Counted from the stretch's first letter, positions 22,626 to 34,763 are shown. The stretch is 64,000 nucleotides of DNA from Gigaspora rosea (GCA_003550325.1 QKWP01001072.1:62001-126000), one strand, 5' to 3'. Program-made: numbers and translations. Notes: a model not told the origin generated them from the letters alone.

Positions 22626-23110
22626 ATATATTAACTCAAACACATCACAAATGAATATTTGTTAGTATTTGATAAATTTGGTTTTAAAAGAGTTAAGGAT
22701 AATGGAAAATGCACAAATTGCAATCGATATAACACATATTTAGCTTGGTATCTAACATGTGATCTGCAGAAAACAACAAGTGGAAATAAGGATGTTGACA
22801 ATTGCATTAAACAATTTCAACTTAATGCTACAAACTATGAAAATATAGTTGAATAGATTCCTTTTAATAGATTAGATAAGGTTCAAAAGATTTGTGATAA
22901 ATTTTTAGCAACCTGAATAGATAGTGTACAGTATACATACTATCTTAGAATGATATCATATGCACCATCATGTGGAGTAGTACTTAAAACATTAACTAGC
23001 TCACAAAATTTATTAAAAGAAGTAAGATTATTATTTATAATATATGTAGTTTATTTAATTAAAATATATTTACATAAATTAATTATACTTATATTTTTTA
23101 AGTTTAAAAA
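22626..23110 (+). pseudogene. Kinase N-terminal fragment, array unit 2
   Basis: An open stretch from 22,659 reads MLVFDKFGFKRVKDNGKCTN, then CNRYNTYLAWYLTC, TTSGNKDVDNCIKQFQLNAT, and a stop where the others have EWIPF. The remainder (IPFNRLDKVQKI, then VLKTLTSSQNLLKEVRL) is recognisable with stops. The preceding piece (NHMQLDRK...LTQ) is the hinge end of unit 1, so hinge and new Cys-rich start are fused without the kinase C-lobe. Confidence 0.7.
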
Positions 23111-23630
23111 TCATATGTATATGGATTAACTCAAAACACAACCATGAATAAATATATGTTGGTATTTGATGAATTTTATTCTAAAAGAATGTGCTTAATG
23201 GAAATTGCACAAATTGCAAGAAATTTAACACATCTTTAACTTGGTGTCAGACATGCGATTCTCAGAAAATAATACAAGAGTGGACAAGTGGAGATAACGA
23301 TGTAGATGATTGTATTAAAGAATTCCAACTTAATGCCACAAACTATGAAGATATAATTGAATGAATTCCTTTTAATAGATTGGGAAATATTCGAAATAAT
23401 GGTGACAACCTGGTTTGATAGTATACGGTATACAAACTATTTTATAGATGATGAATATAAACAGTCACGTATGCCATCATATATAGTGAATCTGAAAACA
23501 TTAACTAGACAACAAGATTTATTAGATACAATAAAAAAAGTAAGATTATATTATTTATTATATGTGTAGTTTATTTAATTAATAACGTATTTAACACAAA
23601 TCAATTCTGCTTTGTATATTTTGTTGTTTA
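23111..23630 (+). pseudogene. Kinase N-terminal fragment, array unit 3
   Basis: Same order as units 1 and 2: LVFDEFY, a Cys-rich NCTNCKKFNTS stretch, WTSGDNDVDDCIKEFQLNAT, YEDIIE followed by a stop, then TTWFDSIRYTNYF and MPSYIVNLKTLTRQQDLLD with a donor GTAAGA at about 23,540. It contains frame changes and no glycine loop. Confidence 0.7.
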
Positions 23631-24120
23631 AAAATCATATGCAGTTAAAGGGTAAAAATCTCTATGGATTAACTCAAAACACATCCACAAATGAATATAT
23701 GTTGATATTGATATTTGATGAATTTTATTTTAAAAGAAATGTGCTGAATGGAAAATGTGCCAATTGCAACCGATATAATACGTCTAATGCTTGGTGTTAA
23801 CCATGTAACTCTCAGAAAGTAACACATAGATGAACAAGTTGAAATAAAGATGTTGATGATTATATTAAAGGACTTCAACTTAATGCTACATCCCATAAAG
23901 ATATAATGAATGAAGTCCTTTTGATAGATTAAATATGATTCAAAAGATTGGTGATAGATTTTTTAGTAACCTGGTTAGATAGTGTAAGATATGTAGAATA
24001 TGAAAATATACTTAATAAACAATCATGTACATTGTGCGTATTGGGGCTTAAAATACTAATTAGCTCACCAAATTTATTAGATATATTAGAAGAAGTAAGG
24101 TTATATTATTTATTGTCACG
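23631..24120 (+). pseudogene. Kinase N-terminal fragment, array unit 4 (last)
   Basis: The best preserved hinge (HMQLKGKNLYGLTQNTSTNE) joins LIFDEFYFKRNVLNGKCANC, NRYNTSNAWC, and a decayed WTSGNKDVDD equivalent, and ends TWLDSVRYVEYENI...LLDILEEVRLYYLL near 24,115. No kinase C-lobe follows; unrelated AT-rich DNA begins. Confidence 0.7.
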
Positions 24121-24830
24121 TATAGCTGAAGCTAGAATTAAAGCTATGTTAATAAGAAAATTTCAAAATTTTTGGGTGCATTTTCTTAGCTTTTTTTTAA
24201 TAGTTAGGTTAGGGTTTAAAGTAATAAAAGAGTGCCAATAGATTTGTTAGAGTTTATATTTTTAAATCTAATTACCTATTTACCTAATTTTTAGCTTTAG
24301 CTATTTTTAGCTTTGGACATAATATTTGTTAAGTAGTTCATTTTATTAACATAAATTCTATTTATATTTTGTAAATTTAATAATTACTGTACTTAAATTT
24401 ATTGAAGTCGATAATTTAATTTTAATGTACTTATAACTAACACATTTAAAAATAAATTATCAACTTCAATAAAAAAAATATGTTTACGTGCATACGCATT
24501 TTATTGTTGTTATTAATATATTAGTTAATAACTTTAATTATAGTGATATAATAAATTAGATACAGATTTAATATACAATATAATCGGTCATCAATTATGA
24601 CTGATCTAACAATTTGACTGATTAAGCATATTGACCAATCAAAATACATGATCAATTATGATCAATTAAACGATTTTGACTGATCAAATGATTTTTGACT
24701 GATCAAAGCACATAATCGATTATTAATTGATTTATCTTCACATATTCGATCAATGACCGATCACAAAAAATTTGACCGATCGCAACCTCTATCTCAAAGA
24801 ACATTATTCAAGAATGCTGAGACAAATTAT
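24121..24830. other. No gene; fold-back fragments and TGATC-rich border
   Basis: 24,131-24,310 holds an AGCTGAAGCTAGAATTAAAG / TTTAGCTTTAGCTA inverted pair. 24,400-24,475 is a small hairpin (TTGAAGTCGATAATTTAA with its partner). 24,560-24,791 is the right-hand TGATCGAT cluster ending GCAACCTCTA. Confidence 0.5.
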
Positions 24831-24834
24831 ATTA

Positions 24835-26374
24835 TTTTTTAGCACATCAAGCAAGAAAGGTATATTTAAATAGTCAATTTAAGGCTAGACTTGCGAAGTT
24901 AGATAATAATGGAGCAATTTTAGTATGTGATTACAAGATGCGTATCTTACTTAAGAGTGCACAAGAGACAAAAGAGCAATTTTTTGTAAAGCAAGGATGG
25001 AGTTTATATACGATTTTAGTATTTACAAATCATGATGCTGATCAACTTAATGTTCAAGCATTTGACCATTGAAGTACTGACACTAAACAAGATTTGTGGT
25101 TTACTCTTTCATCATTTGATGCTGTTTTTGAAACTCTCGATTCCAGACCAAAGTGGATTGAAATTTTATTAGATAATGGTACCCACTATCATAACTTGGA
25201 ATTGATTGTTACTATTGCTAATTGGTACCAATGGTATAATATTGAAATTCGCGTTTGGTATTTTCTTAAACTCAAAGAAGCCAAGACGAGTATTGACTCT
25301 CATCACATACAAGTAAGTTTTGAAATTATATGGTTTATATTTTTTTTATTTTTTTTATACTAAACTCAGTTATTGTTAGATTGCACATGCTATAAAAAGA
25401 TACATTCGTATTGGATATAATTTGGATGAAGATAAAAAATACAAACCACAATAACTGATTTAGGAAGAACCTCCATTACAAATATAAAACCTATACGTGA
25501 TAACCATCATGTTAAAATAATTGCTAGTATTATACAATTGCTTTATTTTGAATAGCCAACTGATAATGATTATTCTAGATATATACAAGCTCAATACTTA
25601 CCACATATTGGATCAGTATTGGACTGTGTACACAATTTTTATCCTTTGAAATATCAAAACTTATTACAATACCTATTAACAAACTAACATCCAACATTAC
25701 TCCTTATTCAATTCCAAAAAAACCATGGATCTTTCTATTATCTCAAGTTTAAGGTAAAAATTATAATTGAATCCATTTTTATTTTTTGTTATATTACACT
25801 CATATATATTATTTAGATACGAATAAACAAGAACAAAGCGATAATCTGACTCATTCATTGTCAAGTATACATAGTATAATATATATTTTTTTATATTTGA
25901 TTTGTTTTTTTCTATATTTTTATATTTTATAATATAGCTGTAGAGGAAAAATTCGAATTAAAAAGAGGTTGGGCATTAAAAAGTAATCAGAAATATGAAA
26001 AAAGAGGAGCAGAAAAACAGATGACAAGCACAGTAAAAATCTTATCTTGAAAGCTATTTTTTGTTGGGTAACATGAATAAAACAGATCAAATGATAGTGA
26101 AGGATATGGTAGAACAACTTCAAATTCTTGCTGAAAAAGGTGAAATTCCGTTTGAGGATGTTCCTAAAGTAGTAAAAGTTGCAAATTGGATTACACGGTA
26201 TGCAGCAAGTCTGAAAAAACATCCAGCAGAAACTGCGATAAAAGAAAGTGATACAACAAATGAAAGCGATACCACTAGAAATTTTAATAAGTTTCAAGAA
26301 ACAAAGAAACGTAATAATGAAAAGAGTGAAAAAATTAGTTATAATACCACAATAATAGCAAAAGTATCTCTTAA
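24835..26374 (+). pseudogene. Decayed transposase-like repeated gene
   Basis: Recognisable stretches are ARKVYLNSQFKARLAKLDNN, CDYKMRILLKSAQETKEQFF, QAFDH, WFTLSSFDAVFETLDSRPKW, LLDNGTHYHNLEL, AKTSIDSHHIQ before a GTAAGT donor (25,313), IAHAIKRYIRIGYNLDE, and a C-terminal part (26,061-26,374: MNKTDQMIVKDM, EDVPKVVKVANWITRYAA). The CDYK and LLDNG acids could belong to an RNase H-like fold, but I cannot name the family. It looks like a multicopy mobile-element protein of this fungal group. It is broken, and the piggyBac at 26,371 interrupts its 3' part. Confidence 0.5.
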
Positions 26375-29122
26375 ACGGTTTTGCAGGCAAATTTGCTTGC
26401 AATTTCCAAATTTAAATATAGATCAGTTTATATTTTTTTACAAAATTAACCAATCGTTTTCCTACTCTAGATAGATATTGATTAACAATCAATTAACATA
26501 TTTGATTAATTAATTACGGCCCTACATATTTCAAAAAACACGATACTAACCATCTAAAAGAATTCTTCAATTTTTTTCTCACGAATGATATTTTAATAAA
26601 TAATTGAGTTTTTTTTCATTATTCTTTGTTTTACAATGGAAACTTCAATATTTAATGAACAGAATGATGATAATGTGTATGTTGTAAAACTATTACGTAG
26701 TATTCATGAAAATCATGAGCAATATGAATTAGACACGAATGAAAATGATGATATTCAAGATAGAAATATTCAAGAAATTCAAGTTGAAAGAACAAGAGAA
26801 CATAATCATGATAAGAGTCAAGGCCGTGGTCATGGTCGTGGCCGTGGTCGTGGTCAAAGTCATAGTCAAACTTGTGAAACTGAAATTTAGTAACTTCCTT
26901 CCCCTCCTTTTTTTAATACATTTTAGCATTTAAAACTGATACATGAATTTGCATTACACTTATCTACTAAATATGAAACTTCTTTATCATCTCCTTACTT
27001 AATGTTTAGTACTTTTTTCTCATTTGAACAATTAAGTATGATAGTTCAAAATACAAATAAATATGCTTACTTAAAAGGTGCAAGAGAGGGACGTAAATGG
27101 AAGGAGTTAACAGTAGAAGAATTTAAATTTTGGTTGGCAATATTAATATATACGGGTGTTTTTAAATTACTGAGTATTAGAGACTATTGGAATATGGATA
27201 GTAGATTTTCAGAATATAAGATAGTGACTTTTATGACTTGTCTTCGTTTTGAACAAGTATGTTCAATGTTTTTTAATAAATATTTTATTAAATCGTTATG
27301 AAATTTATTTCGTAGTTTTTTTTTATTTTTTTAGATTAAACGCTTTATGCATATTTCAGACTGTACTATTCCTTCTTTATATTGGTATTCTAAATTAGAT
27401 CCATTGGCAAGTCATGTTCAAACAATTTCTAAATTAATTTGTATCCTGTCATCTAATGTATCCATAGATGAAATGATTGTGTGATTTTTGGGTCGAAGTA
27501 TGCATACGGTAAGAATTAAAAATAAGCCTACGCCGGAAGGCTACAAAATTCTTTCTCTTTGCGATGCAGGCTATACATATACCTTTATTTTTACTTCACG
27601 TGTTCAACCCAATTTGGAAGTAAAGGAAATTCTGAACTTAAATAAAGTCAGAAATGAGGTTTATTATCTTGTTTCTTAGTTACCTTTAAATAAATCCTTT
27701 AATATATACATAGATAATTATTTTTCATCTATCAATCTTTTTCAACACTTGTGCAACAATAATTTTGGAGCATGTAGAATTGTTCAAACAAATAGTGCCA
27801 AATTTCCAAAAATACTTAAAATAGATAAAAAATTAGATTGAGATACGTTATCTGGAATAATAGTTGGTGAAGTTTTGTCTATATTATGGATAGACAACGG
27901 CCAGTAACTATGCTTACTACCATTTATGAAGTTACTAGAGATGAAAGCAGAATTGAAAGAGCTCGACGTCGACCTCGGGAAACTAGCACCAATGCGACAA
28001 AAGTACAGGCAGTTTTTGGAACTGCTAGTAAAAAAGCTTTACAGATTCCCCGTGTGATTGATGATTATAATCACTATATAGGTGGAGTAGATATAGCCGA
28101 CCAGCTTCGTGGGTATTATAGTGTTTAATTACCAGTACGAAGGACTTGAATGCCCTTATTTTATTGGCTATTGGATACTTCCATTATCAATTCTTATTTA
28201 ATTTTTAAAAAAAGTAGTAAAAAAATTAAACAGAAGGACTTTCGAATTCAACTAGTATGGGACCTAATTAGTGCAGGTATGGAGAAAAATAATTCAATAA
28301 AAAAACCAAGCACTCGAAGTTAGATTGAAGAATTGGCTAAAAATATTGATACTGGTCTTTTAAGAAAACAATATGTTACAAGCAATTTCGAACTTCCCTT
28401 ACTAAGGTTATCTCCAGAAGGACATCTACCAAAATGGAGAGAAGATCAATTAGCTGTGTATGGTGCAGGTATCTGGCACCATAATTACAGGTTTATTGTA
28501 TTAAATGCAATGTACCTTTATATTGTAGCAAGGATAGACGTGATTGTTTTAAAGAATATCATACTCGAAAGAAAGATAGTAATTAATACCACTCAAAAAA
28601 ATTTGACATAGGTTAGGTAAACAAAAAAAATAATTCTTATTGTGGGTTTGAATAATTGAAAAAGTAATTAAATACAATATCTAACTTCACTCTTACTTTT
28701 TTGTAAAAAAAAAACGTAAAGTTTTATAAATATTTAGTTTATTTATTTTTTATTCGAATACAAAGTCAAAATTTTACTTCAGAATTGTAAAATTAAACAA
28801 TAAAAAATTAATTTTTATATTGAATTTTATATTTCCTACTAAGGTTTCTTATGCTTATAATCGAAAAGTGCTGAAAATTTTAAAAATAAATGCAAATTTT
28901 TAAAAAAATTGGGATTAATTAAAAATAATTGATTTGTAAATGTATCTACATTATGTAATTTCTATGTAATAGCACAAAGTAAGAATTCGAAATGTCTATA
29001 GCATTGATCAGTTAGCTACAATAAAAATTTGAATATATAAAGTTTAAATTTCATAAAATTTTATATATAGTACTAATAGGAAAAATTGCAGGCAAATTTG
29101 CCTGCAATTGCTTACTGTTTAA
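26371..29122 (+). mobile_element. piggyBac element with TTAA ends
   Basis: The left end TTAAACGGTTTTGCAGGCAA and the right end (inverse TTAAACAGTAAGCAATTGCA, then GGCAAATTTGCC) share an internal TTGCAGGCAAATTTGCYTGC palindrome. TTAA sits at 26,371-26,374 and 29,119-29,122, the target duplication of the superfamily. It contains one transposase gene and inserted into the 3' part of the neighbouring decayed gene. Confidence 0.88.
26636..28611 (+). pseudogene. piggyBac transposase (DDE_Tnp_1_7), disrupted
   Basis: The N-terminal exon 26,636-26,890 ends in an RG/H-rich tract (GHGRGRGRG). The core starts near 26,935 (LIHEFALHLSTKYE) and reads WKELTVEEFKFWLAILIYTG and TFMTCLRFEQ. A GTATGT...TTTTTTAG intron at about 27,256-27,333 precedes IKRFMHISDC. 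Catalytic positions are visible: D in SIDEMIV, D in YIDNYFSSI, D in GGVDIADQLRGYYS, which is the DDD triad of the family. The C-terminus runs to about 28,611 (LPLLRLSPEGHLPKWREDQL). It is interrupted by in-frame stops at about 27,482, 27,678, 27,838 and 28,126 and probable small shifts, so it is inactive as it stands although triad and ends survive. Decay is recent. Confidence 0.85.
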
Positions 29123-29950
29123 GGGATAATAAAAATGGCAGAAAAACTCTAATAATAACGGTATATAGTTTTGAAATTTAAAATTTCACTATACATATAA
29201 TCTCTAAAATCTCTATATCCAACATAATAAAGTTTTTACTGAAAGCTTAAAATTTATTTGTGTTTGAATAAAATAAATTATTGGGCTTTTGTGCATTAAC
29301 TTGGCTAATTTACTAAAGTCACATGTTAATTTAAACTAAACTAGTATTGGGGGCATTTTTGATAATCGTAAAATGATATATAATGATTGCCCAATTGTGT
29401 TACTAATTAGGGCTACTGATTGATTTATGGATTAGCAATTAAAAATATAATAGAAATATAATTAGAAGTTTAGTAAAAATTCAAATATAGCTATTTTGAA
29501 ACAGTTTTGACGAACTGTTTTCAATTAAAAAAATTGGAAAAATAAGTGCAATATTTGTGTGATACTTTTAAAATTTTGCACTTTGCTTTATAATAAATAA
29601 TAGTAAATTTACATTTGGTTAATTATTTTAATTCCTTTGATAAAAATCTGATTATAGTAAATTGATCAATGTTGCTAATATAGTTTTGATTGATTAATCT
29701 GTGTGACCACCTAGTATAAGATGTATGATGTATTTGATATTTGATATCTGGTATATTGATTGTACACACAAACGATTATTTCTGAATTAAGTTTATTGGT
29801 ATTTAATTGCAAAAAGAATCTTTGAATAGAAGCTACATCATGTGAAATTTTAATCTAAATGCCATACTTCTCTACTTAAGTAAACACCTCCGACTAAATT
29901 TTTTATCCACAGAAAAAAGAATTTTTGATCAAAATATCTTGAGGCCAATT
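29123..29950. other. No gene seen
   Basis: AT-rich flank of the piggyBac. I see no ORF, element end or RNA gene. Confidence 0.4.
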
Positions 29951-29984
29951 ACAGTAGCCTACCATATTATTGTGGACACTTTTT

Positions 29985-31297
29985 TTTTTTTTTATATTAG
30001 GGGGAACCCCGGGTGTAGCTCCTGTCCCAAACTTTTATTAATACTTAAGTAAATTGACATATGGCGGTGCCGTAAATACATACATATTATATACAAGTAT
30101 TGGAACTAGGACTTTAGGTTATACAACCATTTATCCACAGCTAAAACCCACCAGAGCCTTCTATATTTCTATTTATATGACTAACCTAGCTTGTATGACC
30201 CTTTCTAACCAACAATTAGTATTCACATGTTTGCCACTTTACCTACACTACCTAGTATTATCACTTCCAATTTGGTGTACGTTAGCCAGGTAGGTGCTTT
30301 GTGCTTCCAGATTGGTGTACCTGAGATCCCCTACTGGCGTACTTCTCAGAAGTTCGTATCTCAAGCCATGCAGCTGCCTCTACCACATTGGGTAAGTATC
30401 TCAAGCCTGCATGCTGCCGCAACTAGCCGTGTTCCTGCAACTTGGGGCCCAGGATTTAGTATTCTGAATTCGATAATGTGCGAACGACTGTACTTCCCTC
30501 TATAGTGACGAGGTAACCAGGCATGTTTCGCAAATGCTTCCAGTACTAGATATAGTTGGATGGCATCATGAGGCTCAGGGGGACCCTGTTACCACTATAT
30601 GCACTTGTACTAGCTATACCCGTATTGGTGGTCACAGCGCCTCTTAACGTCCAAAGACTCCATATCTGTACGCCCAGAGCTCGTTAGGTCTTGACACGTA
30701 CATGTCTCCATGCTTCCACCTTTTACTGGCTAGTGAGTTCCGTTTGCCCTTACAGGTTCATTTCGATCCCCAGTACTCACATCCAACCTTTCTTCCAACC
30801 TTTACTGATCTTGCCCAAACTACCAAACCAGTTAGCCCAGAAGGATTGGTTGGCCCAGCTTTATATGCCTGACGGACTCCCTTTCCTTGGTACCTAATTC
30901 TGAAACATAGGCCCTTTTCCTCCAGTACAACTCCGGCAGCTAGGTTGGTGTTCCCTCTTGCCATAGGGCTTTTTCTGTCTGGTTCTTCAGTCTTCAGTCA
31001 GAATCCAGTCTTTTGTAGTACCGATGTAAGATCTTCTTTACCTTCTTGCTCGGGACTTGCCAAACAGGTTTCAATTGTTCTGGTCCCTTGGATTTGTCTG
31101 TGTAATTTATACAACTACGCCGATGCTCCTATTCAAGATGGTAGTACCTAGGTTACAGGTAATATACCCGACCGATCGATGAACAAATGTTACTATAACA
31201 CAGGCCTATTTTTCAATTTGTCTCTAGTGGGATTTGAACTCTAGATCTGTCACTTGGGGGTGACAACCAGATAGCTTCTCTATGTCGCCACACTCTA
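29985..31297 (-). mobile_element. 1.3-kb GC-richer tRNA-headed retroposon
   Basis: On the minus strand the 5' end is tRNA-like: an A-box region TGGCGACATAGAG (31,276-31,290) and a B box AGTTCAAATCCC (31,229-31,240). The 3' end is an A-run seen here as T at 29,980-29,993. The target duplication TATTGTGGACACTTTTT (29,968-29,984, 31,298-31,314) is 17 bp. The body is far less AT-rich than its surroundings and has short open frames but no recognised protein. It is long for a SINE; reverse transcriptase is not visible. Insertion by a LINE machinery is the inference. Confidence 0.8.
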
Positions 31298-31799
31298 TAT
31301 TGTGGACACTTTTTAAAAATTTATATAGAGCTAAATATATAAGATATTAAGCTAAAAATTAATTTATGAATTCTTTAAACCTTTTAAATAACAAAAAAGT
31401 TTAAAAAATTTTATGCTACAGTTTTTAAAACAATTAAATTTAAGTAAAATTTTAGGGTTTTATATTTGACCGGTTTTTATTATTGTACAAAATTAATTAA
31501 AAAAATAACTGCATAGTAAAAATTAATTTTTTATTAAGCTAATTGAATTTCAAAAATAAGCAAAAATTATTCAGTATAACAAATTACATATAATTACAAA
31601 ATTTTTTAAAATTTTACAAAAATTTAAAGTAGTTATTATTTCTAAATATAAAAATATAATTTTTAACTCAAAATTATATCAATTCCTAAATATAGTAATT
31701 TTATTACTATATATAGTAATTTACTAAAATTTTTTTGAAAAATTATAAAATTTGAAAGATATGTGCAATTTGTTATACTAAATAATTTTACGGTAATTA

Positions 31800-32150
31800 T
31801 AAAATGCACCTATAGTGTTGAACACTATAAGTAAATTAGATTTGCAAATTCATGTAACAAAAACAAAAAAATAAACTTTTATTAAACAAAAAATAAATAT
31901 TTATTACCTTAGGGTTAGGGTGAGACCTGGAATGGTGCAGGGGGCATAGTTTATACCAAAATTTAGCAAGTAATTTTTTTTATTAGAGCCCCAAAAGCGG
32001 TTTTATAAGCAAAATTTTAAGTTATGAATGTTTTTTTAAAAAATAAACAAAAAATCAAAATTTTATGTTACACCTGATCTTAAATTTTGATTGGCTATTC
32101 TAATAGTTTTGTGTAACATAGTGTTCAACACCATAGGGCATTTTAGTAAA
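31800..32150. mobile_element. MITE-like member of the GTTTATACC family
   Basis: The ends TAGTGTTGAACACTA and the inverse CATAGTGTTCAACACCATAG pair, with AAAATGC outside. Internal ATAGTTTATACCAAAATTTA and GGTTTTATAAGCAAAATTTT match 50,045-50,300. The target duplication is unclear. Confidence 0.65.
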
Positions 32151-32220
32151 CCTGTAATTTTATTTAAAAAAATTGCTAGTTTATTAATAAAAAATTAAGT
32201 TTATCTATTACTATATTTAG

Positions 32221-32497
32221 GGTTCGTCTAAAGCGGGGGCAAATTCACGTGATCACAACCAATCAAATTACAGAATTTTGATGATCACTGGTGAAGCAAA
32301 AAACGAAAAACCTAAAAATACAAAAACCGGCAGTCTAAACCTACCTCAGATAGGTTAAGTAAAAATATCAGGAAGACAATTTTGTATATATATATCCATC
32401 TAAAACCCAGCCTAACCCTAATATAAGATGACCCTAATCCTAAAGTTAATTGAGAAAATTATTAAGAAATATGAGTTGCCCCTGCTTTAGACGTCCC
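32221..32497. mobile_element. 277-bp MULE-type MITE, reference copy of the TCTAAAGC family
   Basis: The ends GGTTCGTCTAAAGCGGGGGC and the inverse GGGACGTCTAAAGCAGGGGC pair. The flanks are an exact 10-bp CTATATTTAG (32,211-32,220, 32,498-32,507). It contains TCACGTGAT and CCAATCA near the left end. Confidence 0.88.
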
Positions 32498-32745
32498 CTA
32501 TATTTAGTAATTCTAGTTTATTATGAAAGCTATATTAAAATTTAGAAAACCGGTCAAATGTAAAATTTTAAAAATTTACTTAAACTTAATTATTTTAAAA
32601 ACTGTAGCATAAAATTTTTAAACTTTTTTTTATTTAAAAGGTATAGATTTAACGAATATATAATTAATTTTTAGCTTGATATCTTATATATTTAGCTCTG
32701 TATAAATTTTGAAAAGTGTTCACAATAATATGGTAGGCCACTGTA

Positions 32746-34046
32746 TTTCCATTAGGATCAAATATTATAATAGTAAAATGTCATCGCTCAATCAGGAACA
32801 AGTTAATATAAACGAATGAAGATTCAAAGTTATAAGTCATAATTAGGTTTATTTTAAAAGGTGTAAATGTATACGTTTCAAGACTGAGTTCAAGACGGAC
32901 AATTAATATGTAATTTAACATGTATAGGTTGAAGTAACGCTTTTACTTAGTGAACATTATGATGGTGCGTAGTTATCATGATGACTTCACTAAAATATGT
33001 GGGCAGCCTAGTGATATAATCGATTAAAATTTTTTAGCCAACTTGTTAAAGTAAATGTATATAATTAAATAGATTTATTGTTATTGTTATATTGAATATA
33101 TTGACAACTCTGCAATCGAATGTTGTGATCAAACTCACATTTCTGGGTTTAATGCAATTACATTATGCAACTATTCTAAAGATTAATGAAAAAAGTTTCA
33201 GAAGGTAGTATTTATGAAATAAAGTTCTATATTATCCTAGAAAAGTTTTTTTAGCTTAAAAATTTACCTACACACTGCATATATGATGCTGAGTGTGGCA
33301 AGCATTTATTTCGAGGCAAGCTACTTGATTTGTCAGAGGTCACATAATTTGAAAAACGTGATAATATTGTTTATTTTGGTGTTAATAAAGCTTATTTTTT
33401 AACTATTGTATTTGTAATTACATTATTTGACAAAGGTAATGAAAAGTTTAAATCAATTCTGGAGAATTGCGAGTATTCCTTGTTGTTGTAAATTGTTTAG
33501 AAAAACTATTCATACGAAATACTGTAAACTATATTTATTATTGTAAATTTATATGAAATATTTTGAGTAAACCTATAGAAATAAATTTAGATAATATATG
33601 TCTCCTCGTTAAAGTAAAAATTGGATATTATCAAATTCAACATTATCTTATGAAAGATTAAAAAATATGCAAAAAGAGAATGATTAAACATAATATGTAA
33701 ATTGAGGATAAATATAAAAATGACAAATTGAATGAAGTGATAGTTTTTATAACCCGATACTGTGGTCATTGGAATAGTAAATTCTATAATAATTTTTTAC
33801 AGTAACCCAATAATAGAAATCATAATAATTCTATGACAATTGCTTAACCATAACTGCATAGCAATTACAAACTAACTTAGCTACATACCATAGTCACCAG
33901 AATAGCAAGTTCTGTAACAAAATTTTTTACAGTAATTCATAGTATAATTTCAATGTGAACTAACTCAAACTAACCACATATTCTGGTCAAAAACAAAATA
34001 TATTGAATCACTTCATTACAATCATATAATGCAACTTAAAAATATT
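32746..34046. other. No gene seen
   Basis: AT-rich DNA. Two similar ~60 bp stretches, at about 33,755-33,815 and 33,885-33,945 (GATACTGTGGTCATTGGAAT versus CATACCATAGTCACCAGAAT), recur near 37,060-37,110, which points to an old dispersed repeat. Confidence 0.4.
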
Positions 34047-34048
34047 TA

Positions 34049-34763
34049 CTGTATTTTCGCGTAATAATGCTCATGAGTATTATTTCAAAAATCGTGTCCC
34101 ATAAAAATAATACAGTCAACCCTCCATAAATGCAACTCGTAGGGACAAGCCTACAACGTGCATTTAGGGAGGTTTGCATTTAAAGAGAGCCAATTAAATT
34201 GCAGCTTTTAAAAATTAGATCATAAAGTTTGTATAACTTCTACCAAAACTGTATAACCTATCTTAAATATAAAATTTGATTGGCCACGTGCATTTAGGGA
34301 GGTTAGTGTAATATAAAATGTTATTCAAGAAAACATGCATTTACAGAATATAGAATGTGCATTTAGCACTAATAACATTTTATGGAATAGAAAAAACGTG
34401 CATTTAGAGAGGTATTGCATTTATGAAGGGTTGACTGTATGTATAGTTTCAAAATAACGTTCATGCGCGTCCCAAAATAGCGTGCACCCATAGTAAGGGA
34501 TGTTTATTTATAATAAACTTTAAAAATACCTTGGAACTGAAATTAGTACTAAATAAACCTTTGAATTTTAACAACGTTGTCATGAAGAATAAATTTTGTT
34601 AAAGTTTGAAGGAAAATTTACATAGTACTTTATCAAGTTCAGAAGCATTTTTTGTTTGTTTGCTCTTTATACAAGTATTATTTAAATTTTTATTTGTCTC
34701 AAAATAATGCTCCTGTACATACTCGAAATAATGTGCAAGTGAGCACATTATGTGAAAATAGGG
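34049..34763. mobile_element. Tc1/mariner-like MITE (CTATTTTCRCRTAAT ends)
   Basis: The ends CTGTATTTTCGCGTAATAAT and the inverse CCCTATTTTCACATAATGTG are flanked by TA (34,047-34,048, 34,764-34,765). It encloses a second TA-flanked element. Confidence 0.7.
34113..34437. mobile_element. Tc1/mariner MITE nested in the previous one
   Basis: TIR CAGTCAACCCTCCATAAATG / inverse CAGTCAACCCTTCATAAATG, TA at 34,111-34,112 and 34,438-34,439. GTGCATTTAGGGAGG words repeat inside. Confidence 0.9.

Larger units (their letters stand above)
29952..32743. mobile_element. Tc1/mariner-like fold-back element with nested insertions
   Basis: The ends CAGTAGCCTACCATATTATT and the inverse CAGTGGCCTACCATATTATT are flanked by TA (29,950-29,951, 32,744-32,745). 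The arms pair for about 200 bp (AAAATTTTATGCTACAGTTT with its partner, CCGGTTTT with AAAACCGG). Removing the three inserts leaves about 0.8 kb without a transposase. Confidence 0.85.

Noticed and set aside
23669-26929. Minus-strand ORFs at 23,669, 25,920 and 26,729
   Set aside because: Antisense to the kinase fragments, the transposase-like gene and the piggyBac N-terminus respectively.
30054-31151. Several 68-92 aa ORFs on both strands
   Set aside because: They lie in the GC-richer retroposon body, show no motif or splice pattern, and overlap on opposite strands.
31215-31297. Functional tRNA gene on the minus strand
   Set aside because: Same reasoning: degenerate cloverleaf at the 5' end of a retroposon.
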